Positions 58,506-64,000 of a DNA stretch of 64,000 nt are shown here, in pieces. The stretch is from Halobaculum halobium (GTDB lineage: Archaea > Halobacteriota > Halobacteria > Halobacteriales > Haloferacaceae). Position 1 is the stretch's first letter, and each line of letters opens with the position of its first letter. Both the position numbers and the translations under genes were made by a program. The stretch lies in NCBI RefSeq assembly GCF_030127145.1, contig NZ_CP126158.1, forward strand, positions 2,728,001 to 2,792,000, read 5' to 3'. Under the pieces are notes generated by a model. It was not told the origin of the DNA. It searched no databases and worked only from the letters and a program-made list of their open reading frames with translations.

Positions 58506-59698
58506 GCGACGACCTCCCCGAGACGGTGTACGAGAGTCGCCGCCGCGGCAATGGCGGCGGGATGTTTCACCTCGACGAGGAGTGTCGGCAGCTCAAAACG
58601 ACCGAACCGCGGCCGGTTGCGCTGTCTACGCTCCCGCCGGCGTTCCGCGAGTGGTGCGGTGTGTGTGGCCCCGACGGGCGAGCACAGCGACCCCCCGAGA
58701 ACGCCTCGGGGAAGTGCGCGGACTGCGGTCGGCACGTCGGTAAGCCCGCGCTCGACGAAGAGGGCGTGTGCATCGGATGCCAGTCCGACGACGAGGACGA
58801 TCGGCGCCTCGTCGCTGACGGTGGTCAGGTCGTCGAGGACGACCGAGAGAACGAGTTGGCGCAGGAACCCGCGGAGGAAGCGCGTGTGTCGTTCACGACC
58901 GCGGGCGACCCGCTCCGGTCGTTCCTGCGGTACCCGGCGCCGCTCGTGGACGAGTGTGTCGCCGTGTTCGACGACGACGGCTTGCAGATCAAGGCCGTTG
59001 ACGCCCCGAACGTCGGGATGGTGGATGCGTCATTCCCCGCCGAGGGGTTCAGTCGGTACACTGTCAGCGGCGACGAAGACCAGACCGGTGTGAACCTCAA
59101 GCGGTTACGGAAGACCCTGAAGTGGGCGCGAAAGGGTCGCGGGAGCAACGACGGCGATCCCGTTGTGGTGGACGTGTTCGACCGCCGGATTCGCGTTCGG
59201 ATTGTCCGCGAGGACACCCGTATGACGCGGCGCTCGGAGTGGTTCGCGATCGACCCCAACAACATGCGACCGCGTCCAAGTTTCCCCGGTCTCGACCTTC
59301 CGAACCGTGCCCGTCCGTCCATCGACGCGCTCGGTGACGCGGTCGCCGCGATCGACTCTCGGCACGACTACGTCCGCGTCACTCGCGACGGCGAGACGTT
59401 GGTCTTGGAGTCGCGGAAGGACGCCGACCCGGACGACGACACGACCGCCGACCGCGTGACCATGCTCGGTTGTGCGTGGGACACCCGCGACGACGGCGCG
59501 GAAGCGTGCTCGTCGCTGTTCAGCATGGACTATCTCGCCGATATGGTCGACGCCCTGAACGCCGCGAAGGCCGACGATGTGACCCTCAAGTGGGGCGACG
59601 AGTTCCCAACCGTGCTTCAGTTCCACAACGAGGACTGGGGCCACGAAGGCCGGTTCATGCTCGCCCCGCGGATCGAAACCGACGAGGACGAACCGTGA
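58502..59698 (+). CDS. PCNA-like sliding clamp with N-terminal zinc-binding extension
   Basis: 398 aa from ATG 58502. Residues about 20-95 hold a Cys/His-rich region: His23, Cys28, Cys52, Cys55, then Cys72, Cys75, Cys90, Cys93 (CADC...CIGC zinc ribbon). From about residue 125 the protein reads as PCNA: AGDPLRSFLRYPAPLVDECV, LQIKAVDAPNVGMVDASFPA, GVNLKRLRKTLKWARKG, and the C-terminal domain LFSMDYLADMVDALNAAKAD, VTLKWGDEFPTVLQFHNEDW, RFMLAPRIETDEDEP. Host haloarchaeal PCNA is about 247 aa without this extension. It probably loads on DNA as a ring and recruits viral or host partners. The fusion is rare as far as I know. Confidence 0.85.
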   Translation: MSDDLPETVYESRRRGNGGGMFHLDEECRQLKTTEPRPVALSTLPPAFREWCGVCGPDGRAQRPPENASGKCADCGRHVGKPALDEEGVCIGCQSDDEDDRRLVADGGQVVEDDRENELAQEPAEEARVSFTTAGDPLRSFLRYPAPLVDECVAVFDDDGLQIKAVDAPNVGMVDASFPAEGFSRYTVSGDEDQTGVNLKRLRKTLKWARKGRGSNDGDPVVVDVFDRRIRVRIVREDTRMTRRSEWFAIDPNNMRPRPSFPGLDLPNRARPSIDALGDAVAAIDSRHDYVRVTRDGETLVLESRKDADPDDDTTADRVTMLGCAWDTRDDGAEACSSLFSMDYLADMVDALNAAKADDVTLKWGDEFPTVLQFHNEDWGHEGRFMLAPRIETDEDEP

Positions 59699-60744
59699 GC
59701 GACGCGCCCGACCTCTCTCCCCGGGAAGCCGCCCAACGGTGGCTCGACAAGCGCGCCGTGTCGCTCGCGGAGCACACCCTGACGGACTACTGGTACCGGC
59801 TGAAGCAGTTCGTCGACTGGTGTGAGGAGGAGGAGATCGAGACGATGCGCGACCTCACGGCGTGGGACATCAACCAGTGGGACGCGAAGCGCGCCGGCGA
59901 CGATCTCGCCCCGGTCACGCTTCGGAACCACCAGCAGACGGTCCAAGACTGGTTGCAGTGGGCCAGCGACGTGGGACTCGCTGAGGACGGCGTCGGCGAC
60001 GCGATCGAGGTGCCCGACATCAACCGCAGCGACCACGTCTCGGAGGTTCGACTCGCGCCCGATCGCGGCGAGGCGCTACTCAAGGCGTGGCGCTCGTCGC
60101 CGAACCGCGCCTCGAAGCACCATGTCGTGCTCGAGATCCTGTGGACGGTCGGCTGTCGGATGGGCGGCCTCCGCGGGCTCGACGTGAGCGACGTGGACCG
60201 GTCGGCCGGCGTGTTGGAGTTCCGGCACCGGCCGGACGCGGACACTCCGCTGAAGAACGGCGTTGAGGGCGAGCGCGACGTTGGCATTCCCGACGCGACG
60301 GTCGAGGTGTTGGACGAGTGGATCAGCGTGCAGCGGCCGCAGGTTCGCGACGACCACGGTCGGGCGCCGCTGCTTCCGACGACGCACGGCCGCGTTTCGT
60401 TGACGACGCTACGGAACTGGTGCTACTACGCGACCGTTCCCTGTCGTTACCAGGACTGCCCTCACGGCGAGAAGCAAGCGACGTGCGACTGGTTCGCGGG
60501 TCGCGGCGCCTCACAGTGCCCGTCCTCGCGGTCACCGCATCAGGTCCGCTCGGGGAGCATCAGCTGGCAACGTAACCGCGGCCTCGGCGTCGAGGCCGTC
60601 GCGCGCCGTGTGAACGCGAGCGTCGCCGTGATCGAACAGCACTACGACCATCCGACGAAGCGCGAGGAGTTCCGCGAACGCGAGTCGCACCTCATCGACT
60701 CGTTGGATCTTGAGGCCGACGAACACCACGGTGAGACGCTATGA
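59695..60744 (+). CDS. tyrosine-type integrase
   Basis: 349 aa from GTG 59695, overlapping the clamp gene by 4 bp. SAM-like N-terminal domain (AEHTLTDYWYRLKQFVDWCE). Catalytic residues: Arg155 in TVGCRMGGLRGLD, Lys187 in DTPLKNG, His282/Arg285 in SPHQVRSGSISW, Tyr317 in EQHYDHPTKREE. A Cys/His insertion (CRYQDCPHGEKQATCDWF) is seen in other halo-integrases. The gene ends 8 bp before the att core at 60753, as expected for tRNA-targeting integration. Confidence 0.93.
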   Translation: MSDAPDLSPREAAQRWLDKRAVSLAEHTLTDYWYRLKQFVDWCEEEEIETMRDLTAWDINQWDAKRAGDDLAPVTLRNHQQTVQDWLQWASDVGLAEDGVGDAIEVPDINRSDHVSEVRLAPDRGEALLKAWRSSPNRASKHHVVLEILWTVGCRMGGLRGLDVSDVDRSAGVLEFRHRPDADTPLKNGVEGERDVGIPDATVEVLDEWISVQRPQVRDDHGRAPLLPTTHGRVSLTTLRNWCYYATVPCRYQDCPHGEKQATCDWFAGRGASQCPSSRSPHQVRSGSISWQRNRGLGVEAVARRVNASVAVIEQHYDHPTKREEFRERESHLIDSLDLEADEHHGETL

Positions 60745-60752
60745 TCGGAAAA

Positions 60753-60765
60753 CCGCCCCAACCCA
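60753..60765 (+). repeat. att core, internal junction
   Basis: CCGCCCCAACCCA, identical to the tRNA-Val 3' end at 38860-38872. It is preceded by integrase-side DNA and followed by the left-end sequence of the element, i.e. the arrangement expected of attP or of a tandem junction. Confidence 0.85.
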
Positions 60766-60829
60766 CTTCTGACCCTATCACGAATCGACAGCCGGTAGCC
60801 TCTTCCTTATCCCACGGAGGTGAACGGCG

Positions 60830-60955
60830 GTGAGCCGCACCCGTCGCGTCGATTTGTCGGCGCTTCCCGCGCCGATCTGCACGGTCTGCGGCTCCCCGAT
60901 TGGTGAGGACGATCAGCGGTGTCCGGCTCTCGATGATGGGAGGTGTTCTCCGTGA
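60830..60955 (+). CDS. 41-aa zinc-finger protein, second copy
   Basis: Identical in sequence to 38937-39062. Confidence 0.6.
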   Translation: MSRTRRVDLSALPAPICTVCGSPIGEDDQRCPALDDGRCSP

Positions 60956-61059
60956 GCTACTGCCCGAGCTGCGGCTCCCGACTCGTTACACGGACGCCGT
61001 TTGGCAGCGGGATCCCGCGCCGCGTCTGTCCCGAGTGTCCTGGAGGTGACGAACGGTGA
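60952..61059 (+). CDS. 35-aa zinc-ribbon microprotein, second copy
   Basis: Identical in sequence to 39059-39166. Confidence 0.6.
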   Translation: MSYCPSCGSRLVTRTPFGSGIPRRVCPECPGGDER

Positions 61060-61532
61060 GCACCGACGACCGCCGCACGCTTCCAGACGCGGCCGAGGTG
61101 ACGGTCTCCGACGCCGTCAGCGGCGACGTGCTCGATTTCGAGGCCGCGATGGGCGGTACCTCGTGGGACCGCGCCGACGGCCTGCACGCGCTCATCGAGC
61201 GGGCGAGCACCTACGGCTGGCGTGTGTCTCTCCCGGACGGAGAGGACGCACACAGCGTCGCCCTCGCGGACGAGAGCGGCGCGTTCGTCGGTTGGTGCGA
61301 CTGCGAGGGCTATCACTGGAACGACGGGCCATGCGCTCATCTCTGCACGCTTCGCAAGGCCGCGTTCATCGGCGGCGAGACGACGACCGGCGAGCGCGTC
61401 CGGATCGCGTCGACCGCCGTCGAGGACACACCGTCAGGTGAGGCCCTACCGGACGGCGGCCACCAGATCGATCGGGCGCTTCGAGAGGATGCCGTCGGCG
61501 ACCGCCGCGTCGGCGGGGAGGGTCGCAGATGA
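61056..61532 (+). CDS. SWIM-type zinc finger protein, second copy
   Basis: Identical in sequence to 39163-39639; carries the same CxC...CxH SWIM core. Confidence 0.75.
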   Translation: MSTDDRRTLPDAAEVTVSDAVSGDVLDFEAAMGGTSWDRADGLHALIERASTYGWRVSLPDGEDAHSVALADESGAFVGWCDCEGYHWNDGPCAHLCTLRKAAFIGGETTTGERVRIASTAVEDTPSGEALPDGGHQIDRALREDAVGDRRVGGEGRR

Positions 61533-61723
61533 CGGATCGGCCGTTCGCGACCGTCTCGGCCCGTCAGCGACGGCGGTTCCGGCGGTCCTCGCGAGCGCGC
61601 ACACCCGAGGGCGCGCACGAACCCCGCGCTACCCCCTCCCCGGGGGTGTGTAGCGGAGGCCCGTTCCCCGTCGCCGTCTGCGTATTACACGAACACCAAC
61701 CTGCTACACACGGAGGCTATCTG

Positions 61724-62233
61724 ATGCCTCGCAACCAACAGAGTAAGAGCAACGACAGCGCGCAGTTGTCCGTCCGGTGCGACGCCGAACTGAAGGAGGA
61801 CTACCAGGACGTGCTCGACGAGCGCGGCGACAGCATGAGCGACGACCTCCGCCGACACATGGAGGCCGTCGTTCGACGCGAGCGCGGTCGCGACACCTCC
61901 GACGAGTTCCGTCCCGACGACGACACACTGGCGCGCGTCTACGACGCCCTGCTGGCGTTCGCGAACGAGGACCTGAAGCTGACCCTCGACCACTACGACA
62001 GCGCGGTCGCCAACGAGGCCGACGTGAAGAAGGGGAGTCTCGATGCCTTCACCCACCGGCTCCAGCGAGAGGGCTACGTGAACCTGTCCGGCGACGGGCC
62101 GAGCGTCCGGCACTCGAAGACCTACGTCCGGGTGAAGCCGCCCGCGGCCGACCCCGACGAGTGGATCCACCGGCACCGGACCGTGGCCGAGCGCCGAGAG
62201 GCGCGGCGTGGGGGTGTTCCCGCCGATGACTGA
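61724..62233 (+). CDS. DNA-binding-type protein, second copy
   Basis: Protein identical to 39833-40342. In this copy the G tract is 5 long, so an upstream ATG at 61529 (overlapping the SWIM gene stop) is in frame and would give a 234-aa extended form. In the first copy the same frame stops at the start codon. The internal ATG at 61724 with its ggagg is still the preferred start. Confidence 0.75.
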   Translation: MPRNQQSKSNDSAQLSVRCDAELKEDYQDVLDERGDSMSDDLRRHMEAVVRRERGRDTSDEFRPDDDTLARVYDALLAFANEDLKLTLDHYDSAVANEADVKKGSLDAFTHRLQREGYVNLSGDGPSVRHSKTYVRVKPPAADPDEWIHRHRTVAERREARRGGVPADD

Positions 62234-62537
62234 TGATCACAACGCGGGAGGTTCTCAACTCGCGCTCGACGACCATTACTGTCCGTCGCACGAGTCGCTA
62301 CGTGCCGCCATCACGCCATCTGAGACCGGGAAATGCCTGCGGCTGGAGAGTCCCCACGGGACACTCTCGTGGGTTCTTCAGAGCGCCAACGGCAACATGT
62401 GGCGCGTTGCTGAGTTCAACAACCAGTGGAAGAAGACGTCCATCGGATTCGCGATCAATCGCGTGAACAGTAACGGGCGCTGGAACTGGAGCTACGTGCC
62501 GCTGTCGGACATCGAGGTGGAACCATGGGCGATATAG
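62226..62537 (+). CDS. hypothetical provirus protein, second copy
   Basis: Identical to 40335-40646; Trp-rich beta protein of unknown function. Confidence 0.65.
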   Translation: MTDDHNAGGSQLALDDHYCPSHESLRAAITPSETGKCLRLESPHGTLSWVLQSANGNMWRVAEFNNQWKKTSIGFAINRVNSNGRWNWSYVPLSDIEVEPWAI

Positions 62538-64000
62538 ACGAATCTGGAGGTTCTCACCTGACCGCCGTGGACCTGTTCTGCGGCGCTGGAGGATTCAGCC
62601 ACGGGCTCGCACTCGAATGCGAAAATCTCGGCTACGACGTGCGACTGATCGCCGTCAACCACGACGACGACGCGATCGCGACGCACAAGCGGAACCACCC
62701 GTGGGCCGAGCATCACAACGCGAAAGTCGAGGAGCTGCACCCGCCGAAGGTCGTTGGTGACGACGACGTGGACCTGCTCGTCGCCGGCCCGGAGTGTACG
62801 CACTTCAGCAGAGCCCACGGATCGCAACCCGTCTCCGAACAGCGCCGCGCGAGCCCGTGGCACGTCGTCGACTGGGTTCAGAAGACGCAACCCGAGGCGG
62901 TCCTCGTCGAGAACGTCCCGGAACTGAAGTCGTGGGGACCGATCGACGACGACGGGAAGCCGACGCGAAACGGCGAGACGTTCGAGGCGTGGGTCGACGT
63001 GATCCACTCGCTCGGCTACTCGGTCGACTACGACGTGCTGAACGCCGCCGACTACGGCGACACGACTTCGCGGCGTCGGCTGTTCGTCGTCGCCCGCCGT
63101 GGCGGTCGTGCTACCCACCCGGAACCAACACACGCGGAGTCGCCCGGCGAGGACCGCGATCCGTGGCGGTCGGCCGCTGAAGTGATCGACTGGAGCGACC
63201 GCGGATCGTCCATCTGGACGCGCTCGCGGCCACTCTCGAACAACACGATGCAGCGGATCGCACAGGGTATCCGCGACCACTGTGACGACGACCTCGCCGA
63301 CTACGCGGACGTGGTCGCCGGGATCGGCCCCGACGACATCGAACGGATGCAGGAGGATGTCGTTTCGGTCGACGACCTACCCGACGCGCTCGACGAACGC
63401 GACGAGCCGTTTCTCGTGTCCGCGACGGCGTCCGCGGCGACCGACGGCGGAACTCGGATGGTGATGGGCCAGCAGTCGAACGCCCGTGCTCTCGACGCCG
63501 ACACGGAGCCGGTGCCGACGATCGCGACGCGCGGCGCCGTTCACTTCATCGAAGCGCAGCCGTTGAAGCCGCGGAACCTGCCGGCTCGCGGGCTTCACTC
63601 GAACGCGACCTACGAGGCAGACGACCGGCCGCTTCACACGGTGACGGCAAGCAACCACGACGGGCACCTGGTCTCGCCGTTCCTCGTCGAATACTACGGG
63701 AACAGCGACACGGCACCCGTCGACGAGCCGTTGCCGACGGTGACGACGAAGGATCGGCACGCGCTGTGCGTTCCGAACCTCTCACCGCTGGGGCTCGGGC
63801 TCCGGTACCGGATGCTCCAGCCGCGGGAACTCGCCGCGGCACAGGGCTTCCCGAGCGACTACGAGTTTGTCGGCGACACGAAGGCGTCGAGGACGGCACA
63901 GATCGGGAACGCTGTCCCCGTGAACCTTGCCCGGGCACTGGTCAACGAGGCCCTCACGTCGACGGCCCCGAGTCTGAACAGCTACGGCAGTCCCGAGGAG
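62525..64000 (+). CDS. C5-cytosine DNA methyltransferase, second copy, partial
   Basis: Identical to the 5' part of 40634-42127. The window ends a few residues before the stop; motifs I to X are all present. Confidence 0.9.
   Translation, partial: MGDIDESGGSHLTAVDLFCGAGGFSHGLALECENLGYDVRLIAVNHDDDAIATHKRNHPWAEHHNAKVEELHPPKVVGDDDVDLLVAGPECTHFSRAHGSQPVSEQRRASPWHVVDWVQKTQPEAVLVENVPELKSWGPIDDDGKPTRNGETFEAWVDVIHSLGYSVDYDVLNAADYGDTTSRRRLFVVARRGGRATHPEPTHAESPGEDRDPWRSAAEVIDWSDRGSSIWTRSRPLSNNTMQRIAQGIRDHCDDDLADYADVVAGIGPDDIERMQEDVVSVDDLPDALDERDEPFLVSATASAATDGGTRMVMGQQSNARALDADTEPVPTIATRGAVHFIEAQPLKPRNLPARGLHSNATYEADDRPLHTVTASNHDGHLVSPFLVEYYGNSDTAPVDEPLPTVTTKDRHALCVPNLSPLGLGLRYRMLQPRELAAAQGFPSDYEFVGDTKASRTAQIGNAVPVNLARALVNEALTSTAPSLNSYGSPEE

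Larger units (their letters stand above)
38860..60752. mobile_element. integrated sphaerolipovirus-like provirus, first copy (21,893 bp)
   Basis: Bounded by the att core in tRNA-Val at 38860 and the same core at 60753. Contents: nearly all genes on the plus strand with 1-4 bp overlaps; DNA methyltransferase; packaging ATPase; two adjacent capsid-like proteins; single-TM virion proteins; beta-helix spike candidate; low-GC glycan cargo; serine recombinase; regulatory switch; PCNA-like clamp; tyrosine integrase at the right end adjacent to att. The ATPase, small capsid protein and large capsid protein in a row is the signature of the SH1/SNJ1/P23-77 lineage. The closest known temperate relative is probably SNJ1 (a circular genome of about 16 kb, recalled). 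The assignment rests on motifs and synteny, not on alignment. Confidence 0.85.
60753..64000. mobile_element. second provirus copy, first 3.25 kb (tandem)
   Basis: Bases 60753-64000 repeat 38860-42109 at a fixed offset of 21,893 bp (21,891 after the G tract). The only difference noticed is G5 (61642-61646) against G7 (39749-39755). It runs off the window inside the methyltransferase. Two direct copies in tandem can be a real dimer integration, or an assembly walking round a circular viral genome. Confidence 0.88.

Noticed and set aside
1..64000. CRISPR arrays, restriction endonucleases or known anti-phage systems
   Set aside because: No regularly spaced repeats, Cas motifs, endonuclease partner or canonical defence genes were seen. 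The only methyltransferase is provirus-encoded and orphan.

Overview
The window is haloarchaeal (class Halobacteria): very high GC with strong third-position GC bias, acidic proteins, archaeal families (MptA, archaeal Map, class I HMG-CoA reductase, PdxS, a MoaD-like protein ending in GG), Tat-type lipoproteins and haloarchaea-only hypotheticals. The genus cannot be fixed from the sequence.

Region 1 (1-38.9 kb) is ordinary chromosome. It opens with a branched-chain amino acid operon (ilvN end, ilvC, a 39-aa ORF, leuC, leuD, leuB) joined by 4-8 bp stop/start overlaps. Then follow scattered housekeeping genes: NYN-domain protein, UspA, radical SAM protein, two lipoproteins, S9 peptidase, pdxS, thrB, an Eis-like acetyltransferase, tRNA-Ile(GAT), fxsA, a thioredoxin-domain DUF255 protein, a TrmB regulator, mptA, an FAD oxidoreductase, hmgA, an amidohydrolase, a HIT protein, map, a nucleoside phosphorylase, a DICT sensor, a K+ channel next to two RCK_C membrane proteins, a MoaD-like protein and tRNA-Val(GAC). 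At least a dozen of these genes, including leuD, thrB and hmgA, are broken by single-base losses in short G or C runs. That pattern looks like sequencing error, not decay.

Region 2 (38,860-60,752) is a 21,893-bp provirus integrated in the 3' end of tRNA-Val. Its left arm holds tiny zinc-finger proteins, a SWIM protein, a DNA-binding protein and a C5-cytosine methyltransferase. The middle has a packaging ATPase followed by two adjacent beta-rich proteins matching in order and size the small and large single-beta-barrel capsid proteins of SH1/SNJ1-type viruses (sphaerolipovirus lineage), then a run of single-TM virion proteins and a beta-helix spike candidate. Next is a low-GC cargo segment with a Wzy/O-antigen-ligase-like protein, a 125-bp MITE with an 8-bp target duplication and a GT-C/GT39-like membrane protein. 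The right arm has a serine recombinase, divergent ribbon-helix-helix regulators around a CTAAG-rich switch region, an unusual zinc-finger/PCNA sliding-clamp fusion, and the tyrosine integrase abutting the att site.

Region 3 (60,753-64,000) is the start of a second copy of the same provirus, in direct tandem and apparently identical to the first except for a 2-bp change in one G tract. Either the provirus sits as a tandem dimer, or the assembly has read through a circular (episomal) form.

The strongest points for follow-up are the tandem provirus, the Zn-finger/PCNA fusion, and the predicted glycan-modifying cargo next to the spike gene.
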